From positions 1-64,000 of the forward strand of contig NZ_VCDI01000001.1 in NCBI RefSeq assembly GCF_005844085.1: 64,000 bases of DNA, read 5' to 3'. A program made the position numbers and the translations under genes. The notes under the pieces were generated by a model that ran no database searches, was not told where the DNA came from, and saw only the letters and a program-made list of their open reading frames with translations. Numbering within the stretch: position 1 is the stretch's first letter; each line of letters begins with the position of its first letter. Shown piece by piece: positions 44,538 through 54,703 of this stretch. This DNA is from Lichenicoccus roseus (GTDB lineage: Bacteria; Pseudomonadota; Alphaproteobacteria; Acetobacterales; Acetobacteraceae).

Positions 44538-45455
44538 ATGTTGGACGAAACCACTATCGCGGCGGTCAAGGACGACGCCGTCGAGGCGACCAAGAACGAG
44601 GCTCCCCGCCGCTCCATGCTACGCCGCGCCGGACTGGGACTGGCTGGTGTCGCGGCAGCGGGCGCGCTGACCAGCAAGAAGGCCAATGCGCAGGCCATCA
44701 CCGACGCCGTGATCTTCAACTTCGCGCTGAACTTCGAATATCTCGGCGCCGAGTATTATCTGCGGGCAGCGACCGGCAAGGGCCTTAGCAGCTACAGTGC
44801 CGTGACCGGTACCGGCACCCAGGGAACCGTCACCGGCGGCTCGGCGGTGCCCTTCCAGACCACGGCGCTCGCCTACTATGCCCAGCAGCTCGCCAACGAC
44901 GAGCTCGCGCATGTCCTCACCGTGCGCGAGGTTCTTGGCTCGGCGGCGATCGCCGAGCCCTCGATCGACCTCGCCGACAGCTGGACCGTTCTCGCAACCG
45001 CGGCCGGCCTGATCGCGCCCGGCCAGAGCTTCAATCCGTTCGCCGACGAGGTCTCGTTCCTGCTCGGCGCGTACGTGCTCGAGGATGTCTGCGTCACCGC
45101 CCTCGCCGGTGCCGCGGCTCTGCTCACCAACCCGACCAACATCGCCTACGCCGCCAGCTTCCTCGGCGCCGAAGGCTACCAGGCGGGTGCGATCCGTGGC
45201 TTCCTCTCGAACATCGGGGCGGGTGCCGCGACCGACGCGATCTCGGCGCTGCGGGCGAAGCTGTCAGGCGTTGGTGACAACGGCACCAGTGTCGCCGGAA
45301 ACCCGTTCAACCTCACCAACGTCGACACCAACGGGCAGAACTATCGTCGCACCCCGCAGCAGGTGCTGGCGATTGCGTATGGCAGCAGTGCCGCCGGCAC
45401 CGCGGGTGGGCTGTTCTTCCCGAACGGCGTGAACGGTTCCGTCACCGTCGTCTGA
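44538..45455 (+). CDS. Tat-exported ferritin-like protein, copy 2
   Basis: 305 residues, a paralogue of the gene just upstream. The Tat-like signal is PRRSMLRRAGLGLAGVAAAG. The bundle keeps NFEYLGAEYY, NDELAHV (Glu122, His125), LEDVCVTAL (Glu182) and AEGYQAG (Glu212), but the His of helix 4 in copy 1 (His209) is replaced by Gln215. One of the paired sites may therefore bind metal less well, so the copies may differ in role. GGAG lies upstream of the ATG at 44538, in a GGAGATCTCC palindrome. A strong intrinsic terminator follows (45477-45507). Confidence 0.9.
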   Translation: MLDETTIAAVKDDAVEATKNEAPRRSMLRRAGLGLAGVAAAGALTSKKANAQAITDAVIFNFALNFEYLGAEYYLRAATGKGLSSYSAVTGTGTQGTVTGGSAVPFQTTALAYYAQQLANDELAHVLTVREVLGSAAIAEPSIDLADSWTVLATAAGLIAPGQSFNPFADEVSFLLGAYVLEDVCVTALAGAAALLTNPTNIAYAASFLGAEGYQAGAIRGFLSNIGAGAATDAISALRAKLSGVGDNGTSVAGNPFNLTNVDTNGQNYRRTPQQVLAIAYGSSAAGTAGGLFFPNGVNGSVTVV

Positions 45456-45476
45456 TCGATCGAGATACCTTGATCC

Positions 45477-45507
45477 AGGCCGGAGCCCTCGTGGCTCCGG
45501 CCTTTTT
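45477..45507 (+). terminator. Intrinsic terminator after the ferritin-like genes
   Basis: AGGCCGGAGCC (45477-45487) pairs perfectly over 11 bp with GGCTCCGGCCT (45493-45503) around CTCGT, followed by TTTTT up to 45507. It is the best intrinsic terminator in the window and separates this pair from the convergent glycosyltransferase gene, whose stop codon adjoins it. Confidence 0.9.
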
Positions 45508-48500
45508 CATGACCCCTGATCGAGAGTTCGCGTGCGGATCAAACCGGCGATCATACCGGACAGGCGTCGACCGATATCCGGCCACTGGCGGGCCGCGATC
45601 CAGTCCCGGCTGCGATACTGCTGCGCCATCCGGAGGTCCCGATCGGCGAGCAGGCTGGCAATCCCCCTTGCCACCGCGTCCGCAGTGGTGTCGTCGAAGC
45701 GGTAGACCGCCTCCCCGGCTTCCTCGAAAAGATCGACCGGGGTGACCGCGACCGCGACTCCACTGGTGAGGGCGGTACGCATCGCGGCGCTCGACGCCTC
45801 CTTGGACGGACGATACGGCAGGGCCACCACGTCACAGGTCGAGAGAAGTTCGAGCGAGCGGCGGTGCGTCAGGAAGCCGGTCTCGAAGGTCACCGCCCCG
45901 TCTATGCCGAGATCGGCCGCCAGTGCCTGGCAGCGGTGGATCTCGCCAAGCGAGTCAGGATGGTCGTATTCGGCGTTCACCAGCAGCAGCCTCGCGCCCG
46001 GCCAGCGCCTGCGCAGCATGGCAAAAGCACCGATCAGGATGTCGATGCCCTTGCCCGGCAGGAAAAATCCGTAGCAGCCGATGATCGGCCGATCGTCTTC
46101 TCCGATTTGCCGCGGCGCCGGCGGCGGCGGCGAATGCGCGACGCCGTGCGGCAGCAGCACGATATTGTCGACGAGGCCGAGCGACTGCAGCCTTTCGAGG
46201 TCGGCTACGGTATGCACCAGGACCCGGTCTGCGCGTCGCAAGGCGACGACTGCCGATTGCAGCGCTTGGTCGGCGAGGTCGAGCAGGTGGCTGGTGTTGT
46301 GCAGCGTCACCAGCACGATCCGGCCCCGCATGGCCCGATGATCGAGCAGTCGACCCAGGTTCTCGAAGGACAGCAGGCCGGGCTGGTGCTGCAGCACGAC
46401 GGCCTGCGCGTCGTCGGCCGCGATCGCCAAGGCCAGGGGCTCGACGGTTCGCCGGTCGCCGGAGTTCCAGCAGGGCCAGACCTCGATCTTCCGGTCGTCG
46501 TCGGCAGGTGCGTCGTGGTCGATCACGGTGCGCCGGTCGCACAGGACACGGACGTGTAATCCGGCCCCCTCGCCCGGCCGATCCAGCATCCCATCCAGCA
46601 TCTGGCGCGAATATTCGGCGACACCGCAGCGGATACCCCAGCTGGAAACCCAGGTGACGCGTGGGATCGTGGCCGGCGCCGCCAGCAGCAGGTCACGGGC
46701 GAGACCGGACCAGGCAGCTGCGAGATGGTTCGCGTCGGGCAGGCGCAGTCCCTCCGCTGCCGGCCGGATGGTCGCGATGCGTTCCCGCAGCGCGGCGACG
46801 AGATCGTCATGCGCCGGTTCCAGCCAGAGCGAATGCGGCGTCGCAAGATGGGTTCGCGAAGGCGCCGCCCGGTAGTGCACCAGCCGCACGCCGGGCAGCG
46901 GACCATCCGGCCCGGTGCAGAAATCCATGTGGCCGCCACGCCCGGTGACGATCAGCCCGAGACCGGCGGCCAGCGCTTCCGCCGCCGGCAGATTATAGCC
47001 CTCGCCGCGGGTCGGCAGGACCATCGTGTCGGCATCCCGGTACAGCGCCAGCAGGGCGTCGCCTTCCAGGTCGGCATCGATCAGCTCCACGGGGGCAAGG
47101 CCGGGTTCGGCCGCGCGCAACGCCTCCAGCTGCTGCGCCACGTCGTTGTGCGGGTTGGGAAAGCCCTTGATCACCAGCCTGACCGGATCGCCGGCGCGGA
47201 ACGCGACGGCCCAGGCGCGCAGCAGCGCGTCGACCCCCTTGCGCGGAAAGCACGACGACACGTGCAGGAAGCGGTGCACCGGCGAGGGCGTGCGCGGCGC
47301 GGCGCGCAGCGCCGCGAACCGCTCCAGCCGTACCGCCGGCGGGATCACCCGGACCGGCACACGAAGCCCGCTCTGCAGCAGCGCATCGCGCACGAAGCAT
47401 GTCGGTGCAACCACGGCATCGAAATGCCGGCCCAGCAACTCGATCGTGCTCGATGGCAGCAGCGTCTCTTCCCAGAACAGCATCGCCACCGTGACATCGC
47501 CGCGACGCGGTGGCACGTGCACCGGATAGTGCTGGCTGATCACCAGTCCGGGCCCGGTCGCATGCGGCGGTCGATGCGCCAGCGCCGTGAGCTCCGGCAT
47601 CTCGTCAGCCGGCACGCCGGACAGGTCCATGGTCGGCGCGCCCTCGACCGGCAGTACGCGCACGGCGCCCGGACGCACGGATTCCAGCGCGCGCGCAAGG
47701 TCGCGGTTGATCGCCGCCAGGCTGTAGCTGCCATTCACATGCCCGGTGATCGAGAACCGCAGGTTGGCTTCCAGCAACGTCGCGGTCGTAGAGTCGGCCG
47801 GCGGCGCCGCGCCGGCGCGCAGCAGCGCCTGCGCCAGAACCCCGCACTGACGGTCGAGCGTGAAACGATCCAGGCAGGCAGCCTGTGCCAGGGTGACCGC
47901 GGCACGCGCGTCGGCATCCTCGGCCAGGCTGAACATGCGCCCGGCGACAACCGCCGGCGCGCGATCCTCCAGCAGGCCGCTTGCGGTGCCGAGCGTGTAC
48001 GGCACCGCACCCCCCGGCCAAGCCAGCACCGGCACGCCATGCGCCACCGCCTCGACCAGCGGCACCCCGAAGCCTTCATGCCAGCTCAGCGAGACATAGA
48101 GATCGGCCGCCGCATACCATTCATGCAGCATCGTGTCGCTGACGCCGCCCGCCAGCACGATGTCCGCCTGCAGGCCGTGCCGCTCGATCGCCTGCCGCAC
48201 CATGGCGACATAGCGTCCGTCGGCGGCATCCTCCTCGCCGACCAGCACCAGCCGCGCCGGCCGCGACAACCGTGACCGGAAGGCGGCGAACGCCTCGACC
48301 AGTTCGAGCTGGCCCTTCGACGAGTTGATGCGTCCGACGAATAGAACCGTGAACACCGCGCCGTCGCGCAGCTTGGCTTTCGCGTCCGCGGCGCTGCGCC
48401 GCAACCGCTCCGGATCGAACAGCAGCGTGCAGGCGCGCACCGGAGCGAGGCCGAGGCCACGCAGCTCGTTGGCGTTGTATTCGCTGTCCGCCAGCGCCGC

Positions 48501-50144
48501 CGCGACCCGGCCGCGGAAGGTGGCAAGCTGCCGTCGACCCAGCTTTGCATAATGCGCGAGATGCGGATGCCGCAGCAGCAGCTCGGGCGGCGTGATGTTG
48601 TGGTACAGCAGCAGCTTCGGCGCCGGCAGGGCCAGGATCTGCTCGAAACGGTCGTAGCCCATCGAATGGCGGACGATCAGCACGTAGCCGTCGTGACGCG
48701 GCAGCGCCTCCATCGGCAACAGCTCGTCCGCCAGCGCCTCCGGCGGCTGTTCGGTATAGATCTCGCTGTGATAGCCCATGCCGCGCAGCAGCCCGCGCGT
48801 GAGCAGCATCGCGTTGGTGATGGCGTCGTGCACGGCGGAACCGGAATGAAACTGGTGCACCGCGGTCAGCCCGCCGGACTGCAGGGCCGTCGCGGTCAGC
48901 GGCGGCGGCGGCGTGATCGGCAGCGGCGGCAGCGATGCCAGGAACAGCTCCTCATCCTGCTCCCCAGGCTCGTCCGTTGCCTCGTCCGCGGCATGGTCAT
49001 CCGCAAGCGGCGCGAGCGTGGCCGGCACCGGGCCCGATGACGGCGCCACTGCCTGCGGCGACGCCGGTGGTGCGCCACCGCCGGCAAACCGGCGTGCCTG
49101 GCGGATGGCCACCCGCACCGGCCGGGTCAGCTTCCACGAGCTGCTTTCGTGCAGGGCCTCGACTTCCTGCAACGCCCTCTGCAGGCGCAGATGCGTATGC
49201 TGCAGCTCATGGCGGCTGAGATGCAGCGCCGCCTGCTCGGCGGCGAGATCGCGCGCCAGTTCCTGCTCGGTCTGCGTGGCCTGGTTGCGCAGTCGTCCGA
49301 GGCTTTCGAGCAGCCGTTCGCTGTCGTGCAGCGCAGTCTCGCGCCATCGCCGCTCGGAACCGGACGCCGCCTGCGCCTGCGCTTCGGCGAGGCCGATCCG
49401 CTCGCGCAGCATGGCAACCTCGGTTTCCAGGGCAGCCGCGCGTCCGATCAGCGCGCTGTCCCGGTCACGCATGAAATCATCGAAGACGTTGGGCTGGCTG
49501 CTGAACGCAGGCGCCAGCCGGTCATGACGCTCATGCGCGACGTAGTAGCGGTTCAGCCCGTCGAACCAGACGAAGTCATACTCGGCCTCGAGCAGCAACG
49601 GCTCCCAGCCGGCATGCGTCGGCCGACTGGTAGTGGGCGCAGTTGCCTCGACCAGCACGATCCACGGCCGGAACCGCACCAGATCGGCGCCCTCCAGCAC
49701 GGCGCGCTCGGCACCCTCGACATCGATCTTGAGGAAATGGATCTCGGGCTGTGCGTGCAGCGTGCAGATCTCGGCCAGGGTCGATACGCGTACACGGCCC
49801 GGCGTGACCCGCAGTCCAGCCGCCTCGTGCTGCGCCGCGATCTCCGGATCCAGCGTCGACAGGCCGCTGCCGTCGATGCGATAGAACGGCATCTCGCCGG
49901 CCTCGGCGCCGATGGCGACCTGCAGCGTGACGTCGCGTGGCCTTGCTGCGATCAGGCGCCGCGCCGCCTCGGCCAGCGGCTCGATGTTGAGGCCGCTCCA
50001 GCCGCGGTCGTAGAAGGCACGGGTCACGCTGTCGCTGTCGGGATGATAGGCACCGACATCGACATAGAAGCCGCGCTCGATCCCGCCGAGGGCACGCCAC
50101 AGCAGGACGTCCTCGAGATTCTGCGCGTAGGAGATGAAAGTCAT
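45507..50144 (-). CDS. Giant FkbM-methyltransferase / coiled-coil / triple glycosyltransferase
   Basis: 1545 residues in one chain. Residues ~1-215 are an FkbM-type methyltransferase (FYVDVGAYHPDSDSVTRAFY and FLKIDVEGAERAVLEG). Residues ~222-345 form a long coiled coil (LETEVAMLRERIGLAEAQAQ and following). A Pro/Ala-rich linker (~353-415) leads to three GT-B glycosyltransferase domains: ~420-780 (with FVGRINSSKGQLELVEAF and HEGFGVPLVEAVAHG), ~790-1160 (SSCFPRKGVDALLRAW and RGEGYNLPAAEALAAG) and ~1161-1540 (TWVSSWGIRCGVAEYSRQML and PHGVAHSP). Polysaccharide, O-antigen or glycan-tail assembly is inferred. The ATG at 50144 begins the FkbM domain; the frame extends to 50357 without homology. No other glycan gene is adjacent. 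Confidence 0.88.
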   Translation of the reverse strand: MTFISYAQNLEDVLLWRALGGIERGFYVDVGAYHPDSDSVTRAFYDRGWSGLNIEPLAEAARRLIAARPRDVTLQVAIGAEAGEMPFYRIDGSGLSTLDPEIAAQHEAAGLRVTPGRVRVSTLAEICTLHAQPEIHFLKIDVEGAERAVLEGADLVRFRPWIVLVEATAPTTSRPTHAGWEPLLLEAEYDFVWFDGLNRYYVAHERHDRLAPAFSSQPNVFDDFMRDRDSALIGRAAALETEVAMLRERIGLAEAQAQAASGSERRWRETALHDSERLLESLGRLRNQATQTEQELARDLAAEQAALHLSRHELQHTHLRLQRALQEVEALHESSSWKLTRPVRVAIRQARRFAGGGAPPASPQAVAPSSGPVPATLAPLADDHAADEATDEPGEQDEELFLASLPPLPITPPPPLTATALQSGGLTAVHQFHSGSAVHDAITNAMLLTRGLLRGMGYHSEIYTEQPPEALADELLPMEALPRHDGYVLIVRHSMGYDRFEQILALPAPKLLLYHNITPPELLLRHPHLAHYAKLGRRQLATFRGRVAAALADSEYNANELRGLGLAPVRACTLLFDPERLRRSAADAKAKLRDGAVFTVLFVGRINSSKGQLELVEAFAAFRSRLSRPARLVLVGEEDAADGRYVAMVRQAIERHGLQADIVLAGGVSDTMLHEWYAAADLYVSLSWHEGFGVPLVEAVAHGVPVLAWPGGAVPYTLGTASGLLEDRAPAVVAGRMFSLAEDADARAAVTLAQAACLDRFTLDRQCGVLAQALLRAGAAPPADSTTATLLEANLRFSITGHVNGSYSLAAINRDLARALESVRPGAVRVLPVEGAPTMDLSGVPADEMPELTALAHRPPHATGPGLVISQHYPVHVPPRRGDVTVAMLFWEETLLPSSTIELLGRHFDAVVAPTCFVRDALLQSGLRVPVRVIPPAVRLERFAALRAAPRTPSPVHRFLHVSSCFPRKGVDALLRAWAVAFRAGDPVRLVIKGFPNPHNDVAQQLEALRAAEPGLAPVELIDADLEGDALLALYRDADTMVLPTRGEGYNLPAAEALAAGLGLIVTGRGGHMDFCTGPDGPLPGVRLVHYRAAPSRTHLATPHSLWLEPAHDDLVAALRERIATIRPAAEGLRLPDANHLAAAWSGLARDLLLAAPATIPRVTWVSSWGIRCGVAEYSRQMLDGMLDRPGEGAGLHVRVLCDRRTVIDHDAPADDDRKIEVWPCWNSGDRRTVEPLALAIAADDAQAVVLQHQPGLLSFENLGRLLDHRAMRGRIVLVTLHNTSHLLDLADQALQSAVVALRRADRVLVHTVADLERLQSLGLVDNIVLLPHGVAHSPPPPAPRQIGEDDRPIIGCYGFFLPGKGIDILIGAFAMLRRRWPGARLLLVNAEYDHPDSLGEIHRCQALAADLGIDGAVTFETGFLTHRRSLELLSTCDVVALPYRPSKEASSAAMRTALTSGVAVAVTPVDLFEEAGEAVYRFDDTTADAVARGIASLLADRDLRMAQQYRSRDWIAARQWPDIGRRLSGMIAGLIRTRTLDQGS

Positions 50145-50253
50145 ACCGAAACCATACCGGAACTTTTCAGAAACCAATCCATGTTCCAGGGTAACGTCTG
50201 GATCAACCCGACGGATGATCGCACGGCCTCGTTTTGCCCCGCCTGTCTGCGAG

Positions 50254-50937
50254 CTAGCCGATCTTGTACGGGCCGCCGCGTTCGAGCGCACGTGCGTATG
50301 CCGGACGGACACGCAGCCGGTCGAGCCAGCCTTGCAGGTTGGGCCGCGCCGCGCCAAGCGCCTTCAGGCGCAGGCCGGCGATCTCGATCGGGAAGCTCAT
50401 CTGCGCATCGGCCACCGTGAATGTGTCCCCGGCAAAAAATTGCCGGCCCTCCAACTCACGGTCGAGGAAGTTCAGGTGCAGGTCGAGCTGGGGACCGAGG
50501 AATTGCCGGTCGACGCCCCCGACGATGCCGCGCAGAAGAGGTCGCAACAACGGCCGCAGCGGCTTCGGCGGAGACTGCGGCAGGCGCGAGACGACCAGCT
50601 GCAGCAGCATCAACGGCATCAGCGAGCCCTCGGCATAATGCAGGTAGTACGTGACCCGCTCGCGCTCCTTCGAGCCGGGCGCACCCATCAGCGTGCCATC
50701 GCCATGATGGCTTGCCAGGTACTCCATGATGGCGCCGGTCTCCGCCAGCGTACGCTCGCCGTCGGTGACCAGCGGCGACTTGCCGAGCGGATGCACCGCG
50801 CGGAGTTCGGCCGGCGCCAGCATGGTCCTGGGATTGCGCCGGTAGCGACGCACCTCGTAAGGCACGCCAAGTTCCTCGAGCAGGAACAGCACGCGCTGCG
50901 AGCGGCTGTTCTCGAGATGATGCACGGTCAGGGTCAT
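50254..50937 (-). CDS. Glutathione S-transferase
   Basis: 227 residues. The thioredoxin-fold N-terminus (LTVHHLENSRSQRVLFLLEE) with Ser/Arg near the glutathione site, the HPLGKSPLV and LAETGAIMEYLASHHG segments, and a helical C-terminal domain (TFTVADAQMSFPIEI) define a cytosolic GST. The start ATG at 50937 is in place of an upstream ATG at 51003 because the GST fold begins there. It lies 34 nt after the nucleoside-transporter gene, on the same strand. The conjugated substrate is unknown. Confidence 0.92.
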   Translation of the reverse strand: MTLTVHHLENSRSQRVLFLLEELGVPYEVRRYRRNPRTMLAPAELRAVHPLGKSPLVTDGERTLAETGAIMEYLASHHGDGTLMGAPGSKERERVTYYLHYAEGSLMPLMLLQLVVSRLPQSPPKPLRPLLRPLLRGIVGGVDRQFLGPQLDLHLNFLDRELEGRQFFAGDTFTVADAQMSFPIEIAGLRLKALGAARPNLQGWLDRLRVRPAYARALERGGPYKIG

Positions 50938-50971
50938 TCGTAATCGATCCGCATGGTTCGGGGCAAAGGCG

Positions 50972-52225
50972 TCAGGAGATGAACATGCCGGCGATGGTGG
51001 CACTGGCGAGGTTCGACAACGTGCCGGCCAGTACCGCGCGCAGGCCGAGCCGCGAGACCTCGGCGCGGCGCTCCGGGGCGACGCTGCCGAAGCCGGCGAG
51101 CAGGATGCCGATCGAGGAGAAGTTGGCGAAACCGCACAGCGCGAACGACGCGATCGCCAGGCTGCGGTTGTCCAGCGCGTGCGCGTGGATCAGCGGCGAC
51201 AGATGCACGTAGGCGACGAACTCGTTGAACACGATCTTCTGTCCGATGATGCCGCCGACCAGCACGCAGAGATCCGACCGCACGCCGATCAGCCAGGCCA
51301 GCGGCGCGAACAGCCAGCCGAGGATGCCTTCGAGCGACAGGCCGGGATGGTGCGCGAGGCCGCCCAGCCAGCCGACCAGCCCGTTCAGGCAGGCGATCAG
51401 GCCGATGAAGGCGACCAGCATCGAACCCACCGCGACCGCGACCCGGACGCCGTTGGTGGTGCCGATCGCCACCGCCTCGAACACGTTGGCCGGACGGCGC
51501 TCCTCGAAGTCGAGATCGAGCGTGGTGACCGGCGACGGCTCGCTGCTCGGCAGCAGCAGCTTCGCGAACAGCAGGCCGCCGGGGATCGCCATGAAGGAGG
51601 CCGCCAGCAGATAGTCGATCGGCACACCTAGGCCGGCATAGCCGGCGAGCACCGAGCCCGCCACCGAGGCGGTGCCGCTCGACATCACCGCGAACAGTTC
51701 GGCCCGGGTCAGCAGCGCCACGAAGGGCCGGATCGCCACCGGCATCTCGCTCTGGCCCAGGAAGATCGTGGTGACCGCCGAGAAGCTCTCGATCGCCGAG
51801 GTGCCGACCACGGCTCGCAGCGCACCGCCGAGGATGCGCGCCAGGGTCTGCATGATGTGGAAATAGTACAGCACCGCGATCAGCGCCGAGATGTAGATGA
51901 TCTGCGGCAGCACGCGCAGCGCGAACACGAAGCCGCCGTCGGGAAACACCGTGAACATGCGCGGTCCGACCAGGCCGCCGAACAGGAATTCTATGCCGTC
52001 GTTGCCGTAGCCGAGCACCTGGTTCACGACCAGGGAGACGCCGTGCAGAGCCTGCCGTCCGGCGGGCACGAACAGGATCAGCGCGCCGATCGCGAACTGC
52101 AAGGCGAGGGCCGCCGCCACCGTGCGCAACCGGATCCGCCTGCGATCGAACGAGCAGGCGACCGCGATTGCGATCAGCACCGCGATGCCTGAAACGCCAT
52201 GCAGGATGGCGGTCAGGGCCGGCAT
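50972..52225 (-). CDS. nupC: Concentrative nucleoside transporter (CNT/NupC family)
   Basis: 417 residues with about ten membrane segments. Family patterns include FVFALRVLPQIIYISALIAV, FLGQSEMPVAIRPF (Gln-Ser-Glu, a nucleoside-binding motif), AVMSSGTASVAGSVLAGYAG, and IGQKIVFNEFVAYVHL with the conserved Asn-Glu-Phe. It imports nucleosides with H+ or Na+. An adenine deaminase gene about 6 kb away fits purine salvage. It is divergent from glutathione peroxidase and followed by the GST gene. Confidence 0.94.
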   Translation of the reverse strand: MPALTAILHGVSGIAVLIAIAVACSFDRRRIRLRTVAAALALQFAIGALILFVPAGRQALHGVSLVVNQVLGYGNDGIEFLFGGLVGPRMFTVFPDGGFVFALRVLPQIIYISALIAVLYYFHIMQTLARILGGALRAVVGTSAIESFSAVTTIFLGQSEMPVAIRPFVALLTRAELFAVMSSGTASVAGSVLAGYAGLGVPIDYLLAASFMAIPGGLLFAKLLLPSSEPSPVTTLDLDFEERRPANVFEAVAIGTTNGVRVAVAVGSMLVAFIGLIACLNGLVGWLGGLAHHPGLSLEGILGWLFAPLAWLIGVRSDLCVLVGGIIGQKIVFNEFVAYVHLSPLIHAHALDNRSLAIASFALCGFANFSSIGILLAGFGSVAPERRAEVSRLGLRAVLAGTLSNLASATIAGMFIS

Positions 52226-52362
52226 GCCGGGATCCGGAAGAGCATGCGGCCGCGGTTCATGGCATGGTTATGGCCGAAGAACCCGTCGCCACCAATCCTG
52301 CCGCCAAGATCCCTCGTCGGATCCGGGCGTTGCCCCGTCTCGCCCGACCGCACCACCCGAGC

Positions 52363-52866
52363 ATGGATATGCCGATGCCCCAGCAGACCGCCCACGACTA
52401 CAGCCTGGACCTCCTCGAAGGCGGCGCCTTGCCGCTGAGCCGCTATGCCGGCCAGCCGGTGCTCCTGGTTAACACCGCGTCGAAATGCGGCTTCACGCCG
52501 CAGTACGAGGAGCTGCAGGCGGTCTGGTCGCATTACCGCGGCCGCGGGCTGGTGGTGATCGGCACGCCCTGCAATGATTTCGGCCGCCAGGAGCCGGGCA
52601 GTGCCGAGGAGATCCAGGCCTTCTGTGCCCGCAACTACGGGGTCTCGTTCCCGATGGCTGCGAAGCTGCACGTGAGCGGTCCGGAGGCGCACCCGCTGTA
52701 CCGGTGGCTGGCCCAGCAGGGCGGCGTGCTGTCGAAGCCGCGCTGGAACTTCTACAAATACCTGATCGGCCGCGACGGCCGGCTGCAGACCTGGTTCACC
52801 AGCGTCACCAAGCCGATGAACCACCGCGTGCGGACCGCGATCGACCGGGCCATCCTGTCGGAGTGA
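52363..52866 (+). CDS. Glutathione peroxidase (Cys type)
   Basis: 167 residues. The active site is NTASKCGFTPQYEEL with a peroxidatic Cys; the Gln of the catalytic set is represented in the IGTPCNDFGRQEPG loop, and the partner Trp/Asn is in RWNFYKYLIGRDG. Bacterial members of this type mostly use thioredoxin as donor. Three in-frame ATGs (52363, 52369, 52375) are possible starts; I use the first. It is divergent from nupC and converges on the sugar-ABC ATPase gene, 35 nt away. Confidence 0.92.
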   Translation: MDMPMPQQTAHDYSLDLLEGGALPLSRYAGQPVLLVNTASKCGFTPQYEELQAVWSHYRGRGLVVIGTPCNDFGRQEPGSAEEIQAFCARNYGVSFPMAAKLHVSGPEAHPLYRWLAQQGGVLSKPRWNFYKYLIGRDGRLQTWFTSVTKPMNHRVRTAIDRAILSE

Positions 52867-52901
52867 GGCCAGCTCCCCAAGGCCGGCGCCAGGGCTTCCG
52901 G

Positions 52902-53686
<785 letters not shown>

Positions 53687-53690
<4 letters not shown>

Positions 53691-54691
53691 CGCGCACCAC
53701 CCAGGCGGGACAGCCGCGTCATGTGGATGTTGAAGACCATGGCGATCAGGATCGCGGCCCCCAGGATGATGTTGAAGGTGAAGGCGTTGATGCCGATCAG
53801 CGTGAAGCCGTCGTTCAGCACGCCCAGCACGGTGGCGCCGATCAGGCCGCCGATGATGGTGCCCGAACCGCCGGCGAGCGAGGTGCCGCCGATGACGCCG
53901 GACGCGACCGCCAGGAACATGATCTGGCTGCCGCCCGCCTGCGGATCCACCGACGAGATGCGACACCCTTCGAGGATGCCGACAAACCCCGACAGCACCG
54001 CGCTGAGGATGAAATTGCCGATCTTGAGGCGCCTCACGTTTATGCCGGTCTCCGCGGCGCCGTGCGGATTGCCTCCGGAGGCGACGGTGTGCAGGCCCCA
54101 GCGGGTGTTGCGCAGCAGGACGTGCATCATGAGCCCGATGACGATCGCCCAGCAGATCTCGCTATAGCCCCAGTGGCCGAAGAAGGCCTGGAAGCCCGGC
54201 GACCCCGGCACGTCGACCGGGGTGCCGGCAGACAGCGTCAGCGTCAGGCCGTTGAGCAGGAACATGGTGCCGAGCGTGGTGACGAAGCTCGGCACGCGCA
54301 GGAACAAGGTGACGACGCCGTTGACGACGCCGATCAGGCCGCTCGCGAGCAAGGCGAGCAGCAGCCCGACCGGCGCCGGCATTCCGGCAACGACCGCGAA
54401 ATGCATCACGAACGGCGCGAAGGCGAAGATCATGCCGGCGGAAAGATCGATCTCCCCGCCGATCATCAGCATGATTTCGCCGAACGAGATGATCGCTGCC
54501 GGCGCGATGAATTGCGACAGGTTCTCCAGGCTGGCCGACGTCAGCAGGAAGTCGCGGTTCTCGGCTTCGAAATAGGCGATCAGCAGCACCGCCACCAGGA
54601 GGATGCTGATCTCGCGCCACTTGAGCACGCTCTCCAGCAGCACTCCTGTCGAGGAGCGCCGGACCGGCTGGGTGACGCCTGTCGTTGCCAT
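53687..54691 (-). CDS. ABC importer permease (CUT2/ribose type)
   Basis: 334 residues with about ten membrane helices. Matches to the family are FGEIMLMIGGEIDLSAGMIF, LRVPSFVTTLGTMFLLNGL, WGLHTVASGGNPHGAAETGI and IGGTSLAGGSGTIIGGLIGA. It forms the channel with the adjacent ATPase (ATGA overlap) and the binding protein (12 nt). It is shorter than XylH and lacks the XylH-type insert, so it serves a different solute. Confidence 0.93.
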
Positions 54692-54703
54692 CGACGGGTA
54701 CCG

